DNA of 64,000 nucleotides from Inia geoffrensis (Eukaryota; Chordata; Mammalia; Artiodactyla; Iniidae), in assembly GCA_036417435.1 (NCBI GenBank), contig CM070903.1, forward strand, positions 90,665,001 to 90,729,000, written 5' to 3'. Positions within the stretch are counted from its first letter, which is position 1; each line of letters opens with the position of its first letter. Positions 22,885 to 34,285 of this stretch are shown here, one piece after another. The position numbers and the translations under genes are program-made. Below the pieces are notes generated by a model. It was given only the letters and a program-made list of their open reading frames with translations. It had not been told where the DNA came from and did no database searches.

Positions 22885-23100
22885 TGGTAATAACTATTAT
22901 TCATTCAGTGCTATTGTTTGTAAAAAAATATTTTACATGCATTAATTCATTTACTCTTAATTTTATTGATGAGGAAATGAGGCACTGAAAGGTTAACTAA
23001 CTTGCCTAAGATTACTCAGCTAGTGAGAGGCAGAGCCAGGACTCAAACTTAAAACATTGATGCTAGAATCATACCCTTAACAATTCTCTGCATAGCCTCC
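22885..23100 (-). repeat. MIR SINE
   Basis: Inverted MIR: attgatgaggaaatgaggc, actgaaaggttaactaact, attactcagctagtgagag, gcagagccaggactcaaac. Confidence 0.88.
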
Positions 23101-23220
23101 TTGATAGAATGACGGCCAAGTTCCATGAGGAGAGAGGCTAGGACTCTTGTATTTTTATTTTATTCACAGAAGCTGGTTCTGTGTTAAATAAATATACCTA
23201 AATAATGAATAAATGATATT
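23101..23220 (+). repeat. L2-like 3' end
   Basis: ccaagttccatgaggagag, aggactcttgtatttttat, then a gaataaatgata end. Short and decayed. Confidence 0.5.
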
Positions 23221-23371
23221 GGTATTCTTCAAATCAGTTGCAAGGTATTTTGCAAATGATTTGTTTTGAATGATAAAGTACCAAAACTTTGAAGTGTCAA
23301 CTTAAAAACAAAACATAGAGCAGAATCAAGGTTGACTGGGAAGTGGTATTCTTTACTGATCTGCCTTTTTA

Positions 23372-23646
23372 AAATTTATTTATTTATTTATTTATTTATT
23401 TGGCTGCATTGGGTCTTTGTGGTATGTGAGATCTTTCGTTGTGGCAAGCAGGCTCTTCGTTGCGGTGCACAGGCTTCTCTTTAGTTTGTGATGTGCAGGC
23501 TCTAGAGCACGCAGGCTCACTAGTTGCAGCATACGGGCTTAGTTGCCCTGCAGCATGTGGGATCTTAGTTCCCCGGCCAGGGATCGAACCCACGTCCCCT
23601 GCATTGGAAGGCAGATTCTTAACCACTGGACCACCAGGGAACTCCC
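23372..23646 (-). repeat. Long-form CHR-type SINE
   Basis: Left (attt)n tail, ggctgcattgggtctttg, and an inverted head ending ccaccagggaactccc. TSD tgatctgccttttt / tgatctgacttttg at 23358-23371 and 23647-23660. Confidence 0.92.
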
Positions 23647-23660
23647 TGATCTGACTTTTG

Positions 23661-24066
23661 ATATTGTAATAAACAAGCTCAAATATCTCAGTGACCTAAA
23701 ACATTACAATATGTCCACCATAGGCTGAACAAATTGGCAGGGCAGCTGTTCTCCATAGAATGCCTCAGTACACAGGCTGCTTTCATGTGCCCCACCATGC
23801 CAATGTAGGGCTCAGAAAAGAAGCTGCAAGGCCAAGCAGTATGCACCTCAGCCTGAAATGGCATGTAAATGACCTGTCACTTCCACTCAGAACTTATTGG
23901 CCAAAACTAGTTACACAGCCCCAACTAATCACATGGGATTTGATCAGTGTGTCTTCTGTGTTCCGAGCAGAAAACTGGATATAGGTAAGCCCTATGTTAA
24001 AATGTGCCTTACTGACCAGTTTTGCCTTAGGGGTAAGAGAGAAATAAGAAGTGTGATGGCATAATT
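23661..24066. other. Unassigned sequence
   Basis: The forward frame at 23760-23984 has no recognisable domain and no flanking splice-site pair. Confidence 0.4.
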
Positions 24067-24083
24067 AAAAAGGCACAGGGAGG

Positions 24084-24404
24084 GACTTCCCTGGTGGCAC
24101 AGTGGTTAAGAGTCCGCCTGCCAATGCAGGGAACATGGGTTCGAGCCCTGGTCTGGGAAGATCCCATATGCCGCAGAACAACTAAGCCCATGAGCCACAA
24201 CTACTGAGCCTGTGCTCTAGAGCCCCCAGCCTGCGCACCTAGAGCCGGTGCTCCACAGCAAGAGAAGCCACCGCAATGAGAAGCCCGCGCACCGCAACGA
24301 AGAGTAGCTCTCGCTCGCTGCAACTAGAGAAAGCCCACGCACAGCAACGAAGACCCGACACAGCCAACAATTAATTAATTAATTAATTAATTTAAAAAGT
24401 TATT
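24084..24404 (+). repeat. Long-form CHR SINE
   Basis: Typical head and cacaactactgagcc body with a ttaattaattaatt tail. Flanked by aaaggcacaggga on the left and aaatgcacaggga on the right. Confidence 0.93.
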
Positions 24405-24519
24405 TAAAAAATGCACAGGGAGAGGATGTTATCATGTCTCCTTTCTGTGCAGGAGTTGGAGAATTTGTATAGCGTTTGTCATATGCACATACAGAATGAA
24501 GAAAATTACCTAATGATAT
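24405..24519. other. Unassigned sequence
   Basis: Nothing recognised. Confidence 0.4.
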
Positions 24520-25540
24520 ACAAACAAAACATTTTCAATGAGTTAAAGAGCTAAATGTTAAAAAAAAAATCTATAAACATATTTGCAAACATATAGGAGT
24601 GTGTCTTTATTTCCTTAGGCTAGAGAAACCCATCTTAAGGAAGACAGTATAAAACCTATGGAGGAAAAAGACTGATTTTTAACTACAGGAAAACTAAAAC
24701 TTTTCTTTGACAGAAGACCCTGCAAACCAAGTTGAAAGAAAGTCAACATACTAGGAGAATATATTTTCAACCAGTCCAACAGGAAAAAGAATAAACAATC
24801 AAAATATAAAAGGAATCCTAAACATAAAAAAAAAAACAAAAAACAAAAAGAAAACAATGCATTGAAGAGGAAATACCACGTAACAATAATCTTTTGAAAA
24901 GATGCTTTCCTCACTAATAATCAAGAAAAAGCAAATTAAAACAGCAATGAGATGCTTTTAACTCATGAGATTGGCAAAAATCAACATGATTAATAAGACT
25001 CTCAGAAACATTGATAGCGTTATACTTTCCTTTATAATGTTAATGGGAATATAGATGGTGATACCTTTCTGAAGGCTATTTGGCAGTAGTTATTACAATA
25101 CACATTCCGTTCAACCCAGCAATTCCACCTCTAGAATTTTATCCTGCAGAAATTTGTATGTACGCAAAAACGCACGGGCAAGACATTTGTTAAGACATTA
25201 CGCAGAGTAGGAAAAAAAAGAAAACAACTTAAATGTTCAACAATATTGGAGGATGAAGTAAATTATAGTGTATCTATGTCATAGACTATTACACTTCACA
25301 GTAAAAAGAGTAAGACGAAAGTAATTAGAAACAGCAGGAAAAATAAAAGCAAAACTCCGTAATAAAAGGTGTGATGTTAGTTTTTTTAATACAGCATGAT
25401 TTTGAGCAATGAGTAGACTGGAATAGGGAGAATTCATTGTAATATTGACTATCAACAGTGTGTGACGTTGGAATGGCAGAGAAGGAGATACATCGCATTG
25501 TTTATCTCTGTAGTGCACAGTATTTACAGTCATGATAATG
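24520..25540 (+). repeat. Old L1 ORF2 3' part
   Basis: Decayed ORF2 end: gcaaattaaaacagcaatgag, cccagcaattccacctctag, cagaaatttgtatgtacgc, aacttaaatgttcaacaat. Many stops in all frames. Confidence 0.7.
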
Positions 25541-25729
25541 TAAGTGCTGTTATTACTTTTCGTCTTTTAGAATCAACTTAGAAAGCAAAAGACCTAATTA
25601 AGGTTATTAAAGATTCAAAAAGTTACCAAAAATTGTTACCAACCATAACAATGTTACAACAAAAGTTAACACTGGCATAATATGGTTGGTGGAAGGGGCT
25701 GGGAAGCATGATGGCAAGGGTCAGTGTGC
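25541..25729. other. Unassigned sequence
   Basis: Nothing recognised. Confidence 0.4.
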
Positions 25730-25737
25730 TAACATCC

Positions 25738-25861
25738 CCTTTTTTGAATTTTTGTTTTTATTGGCGTATAGTTGATTTACAACGTTGTGTTAGTTTCAGG
25801 TGTACAGCAAAGTGAATCAGTTATATATATATATAACTGATATATATATATATATATAAAA

Positions 25862-25892
<31 letters not shown>

Positions 25893-25936
25893 CCATTCTT
25901 TTTCAGATTCTTTTCCTATATAGGTTATTAAGTTGG
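25738..25936 (-). repeat. L1 3'-end fragment with expanded TA tract
   Basis: Inverted L1 terminus (gcgtatagttgatttacaac; ttagtttcaggtgtacagc) with a repeated (TA)n-actga unit at 25823-25893, then ttctttttcagattctttt. Flanked by taacatcc at 25730-25737 and 25937-25944. Confidence 0.85.
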
Positions 25937-25944
25937 TAACATCC

Positions 25945-26752
25945 TTATCTCTCAGAGGAGGTAGAAACACTGTCAGGGCGAGTTTTGCTTGGCCTGAATA
26001 GTTTCAAATTTTTGTAGTGTGAATATACTCATATATTCTTTGTGAACTTAATAAATTTAAATTTTTTAATTCAATTTTTTAAGAAAAAGAAAACAAAGTG
26101 TGAGAATAATTTTTGAAAGCCCTCAAAGATCTAATTTAAATATCTAGATATATCTGTGACTGTATTTTTTATCCAATTATCTGGGAAAATCTTTCTATTT
26201 TCCACTTAAGTGTGCAGAGTAGAATCATTCTTACAATTCAATACATTTTTTAAATGTTTCCTAGTATATTCATATAAGGAATTCAAAGTGTTCCTCTTTA
26301 ATTTTCCCTTTCAGATCAATGTGTATTAAATAACATAGTTGAAATTTCTATTAATATTATAGTAATATAATACCAAATGAGAAAAATAGAGCAGAAACAT
26401 CACCCTAAGATGATTTTTAAAGCATTTAGTTATCCAATATAATTATTTCTTAAGCCCCAATTATAATACACTATTATGTTACTGAAATGCCAGCTGTCTT
26501 GGGTCATAGACAAAAGTGGTGGTATTAAGAAAAATGTACTCCTGGTCAACATCTGTTTACTGTTTAAAAACACCTTGCTTTCCTCCAAGTTCCTGAGCTA
26601 TGTAGCTTCCAACCTCATGTTAAAATGAACGGGAAAGTTGAGGCATAAAAGTGTGTTAATAAGAGCTATTCTACTCTGACTTATTATTTGTTCCCTCGGT
26701 ATCTTCCCTAATCAGCAGGATGGTGCCTGCCATATCCTTACACAAAGCATCA
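25945..26752. other. AT-rich unassigned sequence
   Basis: No gene or recognised repeat. Confidence 0.4.
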
Positions 26753-26765
26753 AAGAGCTTCTGCA

Positions 26766-26968
26766 GGGGCTTGCCTGGCGGCGCAGTGGTTGAGAGTCCG
26801 CCTGCCGATGCAGGGGACACGGGTTCGTGCCCCGGTCCGGGAAGATCCCACATGCCGCGGAGCGGCTGGGCCCGTGAGCCATGGCCGCTGAGCCTGCGCG
26901 TCCGGAGCCTGTGCTCCACAACGGGAGAGGCCACAACAGTGAGAGGCCCACGTACCGCAAAAAAAAAA
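26766..26968 (+). repeat. Short-form CHR SINE
   Basis: Near-consensus copy with a short A tail, flanked by the perfect TSD aagagcttctgc at 26753-26764 and 26969-26980. Confidence 0.94.
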
Positions 26969-26980
26969 AAGAGCTTCTGC

Positions 26981-27410
26981 CTCCTAGAGTCTGGAGGCTG
27001 CTGGAACTCTGCTGACTTCAGAGTCTTGAGCCCCAGTGCGGTGAGATGACAAAGGCTGCCCATCACCGTCAACAGAGGAAAAAGCCAATGATGGCCGCCT
27101 TCTCCCTTCTGCTTTCCAAATCTCTCACCAATGCATCTGACTGGCAGAGTCCAAATGGTATCTGAAACCCTGCTGGCAATGAAATATGAGAAATGTTGTT
27201 CTTAGGTTTCTAGACACTGCAAAACAGGAGAGATATGAGTGTAAAGGGGCCAGATACTCATGGGCAATATCTGACCCATTTGTGTATTACCACATTAATA
27301 TGAGTAGCCATGTTTGAGTAGAAGCAGCAGTAAATGTGTATAGGGAAGACTGATTACTGGTTGGAGAGAGTTGGACAGGAGGAAGGAAAAGGAGAGAAAG
27401 CTAGACCTAA
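26981..27410. other. Unassigned sequence
   Basis: Moderately GC-rich at 26990-27170. No splice-paired exon or known domain found. Confidence 0.4.
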
Positions 27411-27422
27411 GGATGGAATGGG

Positions 27423-27796
27423 GGGCTCCGCTGGTGGAGCAGTGGTTAAGAATCCGCCTGCCTGCCAATGCAGTTGACACGGGTTCGAGCCCTGGTCCAG
27501 GAAGATCCCACATGCCACAGAGCAACTAAGCCTTGTGAGCCACAGCTACTGAGCCTGAGCTCTGGAGCCCACAAGCCACAACTACTGAGCCCATGTGCCG
27601 CATCTACTGAAGCCCACGTGCTCTAGAGTCTGTGCTCTGCAATAGGAAGCCACAGCAATGAGAAGCCTGCGCACTGCAAAGAAGAGTAGCCCCTGCTCAC
27701 CACAACTAGAGAAAGCCCGCGTGCAGCAACGAAGACCCAACACAGCCAAAAATAATAAATAAATAAAAATAAATAAATTTATATTAAAAAAAAAAA
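27423..27796 (+). repeat. Long-form CHR SINE
   Basis: Head with a small internal 'cctg' duplication (gcctgcctgccaatgcag), typical body and an (aaat)n tail. TSD ggatggaatggg / agatggaatggg at 27411-27422 and 27797-27808. Confidence 0.93.
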
Positions 27797-27913
27797 AGAT
27801 GGAATGGGTTAAAGTGATGTTTGCTAGAGATCTGCAGTGGTCCTTAACCAGGAAAGTTACATCATGAAAGCAGTCCTTTAGGGTGGTGATACTGCTGATA
27901 TGCTAGAGAGGAC

Positions 27914-27916
27914 TTG

Positions 27917-27947
<31 letters not shown>
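27914..27947. repeat. (GT)n microsatellite
   Basis: About 13 uninterrupted GT units followed by ggtgtgtgg. Confidence 0.95.
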
Positions 27948-28505
27948 GGAGTGGAAAGAAAGGAGGGAGGGAGAGACTTGAAGTCAGGAAACCTTACTTG
28001 TCCTAAGGGGCACTTTGAAGAATCCACAAGTGAGAATACAGAGGCTACAGATTAGTATAAAAGTGGCAAGAATGGAAGCAAAAGGGCACATGTGAGAGAC
28101 ATGGTCCCTGTATCAGAAAGAGAACCTTGTCCCCAAGAATATTCTAGTGTCCAGCAGCAGCAGCCCACCAACGTGAGTGGTCTGTGCCTCCAGCCCCTGT
28201 CTTCTGGGGAACGGCCAGCCCACAGCAACCTAACAGCCTCAGCAACCAGCGGATCAGCAGTCATCCTTTTCAAAGAAAGAATCCAGCTTTGCTTCTGCAT
28301 TTTTATCTCCTTTTTGAATGCCTTTGGAGTAATTACACTAAATATAGAAATGAGGCAAGATGAGCCGAGGAGTTCCATCGTGTTCCCTCCCTCTCCCATC
28401 GCCTAAGGGAGAACTTGCCTCAAATCCATCATTTTTACAACTCATGAACTGCACTTTCTACTCCAACCCCACTGGAACACTGCTTCTATCAGGCCGACCT
28501 GATCT
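27948..28505. other. Unassigned sequence, no repeat recognised
   Basis: The 28090-28430 part keeps overlapping frames on both strands (104 and 115 codons) and includes a TAATTA core at about 28331. No domain is recognised, so neither frame is called a gene. It may be a unique or regulatory segment. Confidence 0.35.
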
Positions 28506-28700
28506 GACCATTCCTTCATTCAGTCACGTACACACGCTTCAGTCAGCAACTATTCATCCAGTAGCTACTCTGTGTCGGCCCTGCTGAGGATTTAAAAGTT
28601 AAAATAACAACAACAATAAAAATTCCTGCATTATGGAGCATACATCCTAGTAGGGAGAGGCAAACAAGAAGTAAAGTATAGAGTATGTTAGAACCTAAGT
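28506..28700 (-). repeat. L2 3'-end fragment
   Basis: Inverted L2 terminus: cagcaactattcatccagtag, then cattatggagcatacatcc, then tagtagggagaggcaaac. Confidence 0.7.
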
Positions 28701-29312
28701 GCAAAGAAGAGAAGTAGTGCAATGCCCACCATTACAGAATTTTTTTTTTTTTTTCTGCTGCCTTTCTAAACCGAGACTACTTTTCAAGATTCAAAGTAAA
28801 TTTTCTTTCTACTCTGTGCCTTGCCTAACCATTTCAGCCTCATCTTGTTCAATGCTTCTTATCATCTGCTCAAGTCTTTGGGTACTATTCATGCACACAA
28901 CACTCCTCACTTTTGAAAAACATGCTCTAGGAAGAGATGTGGTTGCACGTAAACATAGGAGCTTGAGAATGTTTCTTTTAAATGTTCAGTGTGATCGCAT
29001 GACTTCTGTAGAAAGATGATACTGTTTTATAAGAGACTAATTGATGCATCTGAAATAATGAAGTAAAACTTGGAAGAAAAAGACATACTGACCTGTGCCG
29101 GAAATTGGAGGTTAGGCAAGAAAAGGGAGGGGTGGGGTCCAGGCTGGACTGGAATAGATTTACAAAAAATGAAGAGGTCTTTGTAGTGAAGCCATGGGAC
29201 AGCAGAAGAAAAAGGGTAGAAGGAATTTTTCTGGCGTAGAACATTTTGAGAGGAACGCTATAAGAGAAATATGTAAGAGAAAAAATATGAGGACATGGAA
29301 AAAGAATAGGTA
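28701..29312. other. Unassigned sequence
   Basis: Contains a T-run at 28740-28754. No gene recognised. Confidence 0.4.
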
Positions 29313-29600
29313 GGGACTTCGCTGGTGGTCCAGTGGTAAAGAATCTGCCTTACAATGAAGGTGATGCAGGTTCAATCCCTGGTGAGGGAACTAAGATCCC
29401 ACATGCCGTGGGGCAACTAAGCCAGTGTGCCACGACTACTGAGCTCTCGAGCCTCAACTAGAGCTCGCGTGCTACAAACTACAGAGCCCATGCACTCTGG
29501 AACCCACGCGCCACAACTAGAGAGAGAAAACCCTCATGCCACAGCTAGAAGCCCGAGCGTCACAATGAAAGATCCTGCATGCTGCAACTAAGACTCAGGC
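29313..29600 (+). repeat. Long-form CHR-type SINE
   Basis: Diverged copy: gggacttcgctggtggtcc head, B-box-like ggttcaatccctgg, body ending gctgcaactaagactcagg. No A tail, because a second SINE in opposite orientation directly follows. Confidence 0.85.
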
Positions 29601-29726
29601 TTCAGTCGTTGTGGCGCATGGGCTTAGCTGCTCCGCGGCATGTGGGATCTTCCCGTACTAGGGCTCGAACCCGTGTCCCCTGCATTGGCAGGAGGATTCC
29701 TGATCACTGCACCACCAGAGAAATCA
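29601..29726 (-). repeat. CHR SINE fragment, inverted
   Basis: Inverted head portion: cggcatgtgggatcttcccg, gggctcgaacccgtgtccc, ending ccaccagagaaatc. It lacks the distal part and joins the preceding SINE tail-to-tail. Confidence 0.85.
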
Positions 29727-29889
29727 CTATGTTTTTGTTTAATATGTATTCTAAGTGATTCATTTGATTTGGTAAGTTTGGAAAACACAGCTTGGCAAAG
29801 CCCGTGGCAGTGGGTATCAGATTTTACTATCTACAATACTTTTTGGCTGTCATTAGCTTTGAGGAGAACCATAACTAACAATGGTTAGT

Positions 29890-30625
29890 CTAGGATAATG
29901 CTGGCAAAGCTGGTATGCCAACTCTCTGCCAGTTTATACTGGAAAGCTGTGGTAGATACTGTTGATTGGCCAACCAAGGGTCGTTCTCAACTGCCCTGCC
30001 ATTTTCACTATAAAGTCCGGAAGAGCAATGCACTTTCCCATGTACCCTTGCTACTAGGCAGGTCCATGTGGCTCATATTGGCCAATTAGATATAAGTTGA
30101 GGTTTCCTGGGGGCTTCTGAAAATGGTTTTGTTTTCTTGGTATAACAGGCAGACATGAGGTACCACCCTACACTTTCTTCCTGGTCAAATCCAGGTATGA
30201 TGCCTCTGTAGTCATAGCAGCCATTTTGGGATTGAAGGGAACGAGCAGAAAGGACAAGAGAGACAATGACCCCTAACATTGTGGGTCCAGATTGCTTGTT
30301 GTGGTAAAGAAGGAGGAGGCGGAGAGAATTTCTATTTCTAAAAGCCATTTTTATTTATTTACTTATTTCCGGTACGCGGGCCTCTTACTGTTGTGGCCTC
30401 TCCTGTTCCGGAACACAGGCTCCGGATGCGCAGGCTCAGTGGCCATGGCTCACGGGCCCAGCCGCTCGGCAGCATGTGGGATCCTCCCGGACCGGGGCAC
30501 GAACCCATGACCCCTGCCTCGGCAGGCGGACTCTCAACCACTGAGCCACCAGGGAAGCCCATTTAAAAGTCATTTTAAAAGCTGGTTTTCTGTTCCTTGC
30601 AACTGAAAACATCCCTAACTAAATC
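29890..30625 (+). repeat. Old LTR-like repeat (family not assigned), split by a SINE
   Basis: catattggccaattagatataag, cctgggggcttctgaaaat and cagccattttgggattgaag, then (after the SINE) ctggttttctgttccttgc and aaaacatccctaactaa resemble an old mammalian repeat class also seen at 45670. Quoted phrases are approximate guides only. Confidence 0.45.
30352..30563 (-). repeat. Short-form CHR SINE
   Basis: Inverted copy with tttatttatttacttattt as its tail. Flanks read taaaagccatttt (30339-30351) and taaaagtcatttt (30564-30576). Confidence 0.94.
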
Positions 30626-31329
30626 AAAGGAGAAGTGGGGTAAGCCCAGGCCTGAGGCAAGAAAAGACCCCCTCATCTTTAGAAACACACGTGCATGAAA
30701 GGGTGGGCTCACCTTCTCATTAGGGGATAGATGAGGACAAGAGTACAAGGATTGAACCCTAGAATCTGAATCTGAGGGAGAGTTCTAGAAGGGAATAGAA
30801 CAGAGAAAGTTGATAGTCATGCCTGGGCTATCCTAAATAATAGGATATTTGCCCAGGATTAGGCAAAACTAATTTGCCTTAAAAGGATATGTTGTAACTT
30901 CACATTCCCTCAACAAAATGCAAAATTGGCACAAGCAATGTATAGTGAGTAGTAAAGGGGGATTCAGCTATCAGGGCATCTGTCTCATTGTGCTAAAAGC
31001 AATGCATCTGATAAATTGGTAACTTGTTTTTCTGACAATTTCATCTGGTAAAGGGTAAAGGAAACAACCAGAAGAACTGCTACTTTGTATTTAATTCTAT
31101 AACCAAATTAAAAAAAAAGAGAGAGACAGAACTGTTTGTGGAATGGATGTGGAGTCTGAGGAGAAAGCACACAGGTCACCTTAGATGGTATGATACCCAA
31201 CAATGTCAAAAGTGCTCTTAGACACCAGGAAATTAGATTTTAGGAAGTTGAAGGGAAAGATGAGTCAGATTCAATGCCTAAAACTCTAAAGGAAAGATTA
31301 TTCTGAAAGTCTTTCAAAAATGAAATTTT
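30626..31329. other. Unassigned sequence
   Basis: No gene or recognised repeat. Confidence 0.4.
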
Positions 31330-31630
31330 CAAGTCAACAAATATGTAATGATCACCAGCAACATGGGACAATCTGTACCAGTAGCTATAAAATTCTTACC
31401 CTCAAGGAATTAATTGTCCGTGGAGGGAGGAAAAGGAGACAGGCACTCAAATGCACAGCTACCATTTATTGAACATCTACTGTGAAAAACAATATGATTA
31501 AAAATTTATATATAATATGTAAAATATTTACAAATGCTTTGCAAGATAGATATTATCCTCAGTTAACGAAGAGACTAAATGTTTAGAATGGTTGAATAAA
31601 TTGCTCAAAGCCTCACAGCTCATGAGGAAA
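31330..31630 (-). repeat. L2 then MIR fragments, inverted
   Basis: L2-like part: caacaaatatgtaatgatc, then taccctcaaggaattaatt. MIR-like part from about 31470: gcaagatagatattatcctc, gttgaataaattgctcaaag, cctcacagctcatgagg. Confidence 0.6.
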
Positions 31631-31966
31631 TGAGCCCAGCCCCCCTCGTCTTGTATTGGATCAGCTTGATCCCAGGGGCCTCGTAAAGCAAAAGGAGCCA
31701 AAAGGACACTCTGTTCCCTTCTACTTTCTCCCATGTATCTTCAAGAACACCAAGAGTTCATTGGCATGGATTTGGCCCCTAAAAGTAGAAGCTTTTAGCA
31801 ATTGACGGCAAAGGAGTAAAATTAGTTCCATCTTTGAAACTGGAATATCTGCTAAACTCCTTGTGGGAGAATTCATTCCTTGAGCGAAGACTTACCGTTA
31901 TCAATCCTTCTATATTGAAAATCTTTCTCCTGAACTGTCAGGAGCGTAGGTAAATCAGCACTTAAA
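31631..31966. other. Unassigned sequence
   Basis: Nothing recognised. Confidence 0.4.
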
Positions 31967-31980
31967 AAACAACTGCTTAG

Positions 31981-32181
31981 GGGCTTCCCTGGTGGTGCAG
32001 TGGTTAAGAGTCCGCCTGCCAATGTGGGAGACACGGGTTCGTGCCCCGGTCCGGGAGGATCCCACATGTCGCGGAGCGGCTGGGCCCGTGAGCCATGGCC
32101 GCTGAGCCTGCGCGTCTGGAGCCTGTGCTCCACAACGGGAGAGACCACAACAGTGAGAGGCCCGCGTACCGCAAAAAAACA
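31981..32181 (+). repeat. Short-form CHR SINE
   Basis: TSD aaacaactgctta / aaaaaaactgctta at about 31967-31979 and 32182-32194. Confidence 0.93.
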
Positions 32182-32194
32182 AAAAAACTGCTTA

Positions 32195-32550
32195 ATGACA
32201 GAATATGTAAGAAAGATTTAGCATTGTAAGAGAAGTTAAATCGACTCTTTAATATTGAAAATAACATATTGTGCAATGTCTTCAGAAGCGTAAAATGTTA
32301 GGATGTGGATAAAATTATAAGAGTTTTACTCGAAACATTTAATGAATTATATAATAAATCATCGTTGACTAAATAAAACGGAAGACTTGACCAGTTGTAT
32401 ATTGATCAAGTTTGGCATATACATGTATCTTTTTTGTTTTAAATGTGAGTAAAACAAGCTGAACACTCACTTTCTTCATTTTAGCAGTTAATTCTTGACT
32501 GAATTATTGAAAAGTTAAATTTACACTCCTATTATTTAGCTATGGAAATT
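32195..32550. other. AT-rich unassigned sequence
   Basis: Spacer between two SINEs in opposite orientation; nothing else recognised. Confidence 0.4.
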
Positions 32551-32561
32551 CAACTTACATG

Positions 32562-32784
32562 CTTTTTTTTGTTTGTTTTTGTTTTTGTTTTTGCGGTACA
32601 CGGGCCTCTCACTGCTATGGCCTCTCCCGTTGCGGAGCACAGGCTCCGGATGCGCAGGCTCAGCGGCCATGGCTCACGGGCCCAGCCGCTCCGTGGCATG
32701 TGGGATCTTCCTGGACTGGGGCACGAACCTGTGTCCCCTGCATCGGCAGGCAGACTCTCAACCACTGCGCCACCAGGGAAGCCC
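32562..32784 (-). repeat. Short-form CHR SINE
   Basis: Inverted copy with a (gttttt)n-like tail. The 11-bp TSD caacttacatg is perfect at 32551-32561 and 32785-32795. Confidence 0.95.
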
Positions 32785-32795
32785 CAACTTACATG

Positions 32796-34169
32796 TTTTA
32801 ATAAAAAAATAATAAGAAGAAGAAAGCTAACGAGGCCACGAGATGTGAGAAGTCTAGGAATTATGTCTTCAGAGGTTCACTGACTCTGCTTAAGGGGACA
32901 GCAACAAGAGGAAGGTTCAGCCAAAGAACTTCACTGAAGTGAAAGAGCCACGCAACTAACCACACTCCCTATTTCCTGTGTATTCCTGAAAGGGGAAAAT
33001 ATTCAATAAACTGAACATGGAGATTACATTATAACACTTTTAGTGTACACAACACCAGCTTTCCTGAAAGTTGGGGGAAGGTTGTTCACGCTTTTCTTTT
33101 AGTAGACAAAAAGGACTATGTTTAGAAGTAAATAATGATGCAATTTTGTCCATTCACATCTCTCTATATGTAGAGAAATTAGAGAAAATCACAAAGCACA
33201 TTTAATCAGTTATTTGCTTTGTACAGAGACATACATGTATAGAATTGTCAAAATCCCCTCATTGTTATGTAAGGCCTGGAATAAAGTGGCAAAATTGGGG
33301 CTTAGCATCCAACCTGCTCCCTCTGGCCACACCCTGGGTCCTGGCCAGTGGTAGGTCCCAGTGGAGGAAGGTGTATCTAGTTCTAATTGGTCTACCCAGA
33401 AGACTTACAAAGACCTGGGTTTGCTGGCTGAGGCCCTCCATGGCCCTGGTCTCATGAGTAAGAAGGACAAAGGAAGTAACCCAGAAAGAGACTTTCTCAT
33501 GCGGGCATAGGAATGATTGTATCAACTGGCTCTCCTGAGCTCTGTGCATTCTGGACAGCACGGATCTGAGGCTGCAGAGTATAGGGCCACATACTTGGTG
33601 CTTTGCTAGAGGGAGTGGGATGGACCTATTCCTGCACAAAACATGCACTTCTTTGCTAGAAGGTGTTTATATGACTGGCCTGGCTCTCAAAGAATATCAC
33701 CTTATTTGTATGCTGAAAACCATAGACCCCTGGTCAATACTACTTTATGGCTCTAATGGGAAAAATACTCAATAACTTGCTCTGTTCCCACCTCCTTATA
33801 GTTGTTTTCTTCCCCCTTGACCCTAAGTACTCCTTGACCTAGAATCCCAGGGTGTTAGAAATTGAGAATCCTTTGAGACCAAACCCGGCCACCTCTTGCT
33901 TTCTGCATGATAGAACTGAAGCCACTTTGCCCTTTCTGCCCCCACTTAATTCTTCTGATATCCGCTCATATTTTATATCATTCACAGCTTTTGGAAAATA
34001 TGAGTTAGAAAAATTTGCCCACTGCAAATCTTGCTCTGCCTAGTGTCAACCCAAAACTAAGGAGTATGGGAAGAGAAAGAAAAAAATGAGAAACCTACAT
34101 GTTTTGAAATTTTAAAGCATTGATGACATTCATTATATTATTTGTATGCCATACAAACCTTTTATTTCT
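32796..34169. other. Unassigned sequence
   Basis: No repeat recognised. Overlapping frames at 33245-33457 (plus) and 33265-33648 (minus) lack known domains; neither is called. Confidence 0.35.
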
Positions 34170-34285
34170 TTAGTTAAAAACTTCTTTGAGGGTAGGGGCT
34201 GTGTCTTTTACATGATCTTTTAATATATATGGATTCTAGCACAGTATAATGAATGCCTAGGAGTATAATAAGTGTTATTTGTTGC
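34170..34285 (+). repeat. L2-like 3' end
   Basis: tttgagggtaggggctgtgt, then tggattctagcacagtata and taataagtgttattt follow L2 order. Confidence 0.6.

Noticed and set aside
33245..33648. Overlapping plus and minus frames of 70 and 127 codons
   Set aside because: Mutually antisense, no domain and no flanking splice signals; most likely chance.
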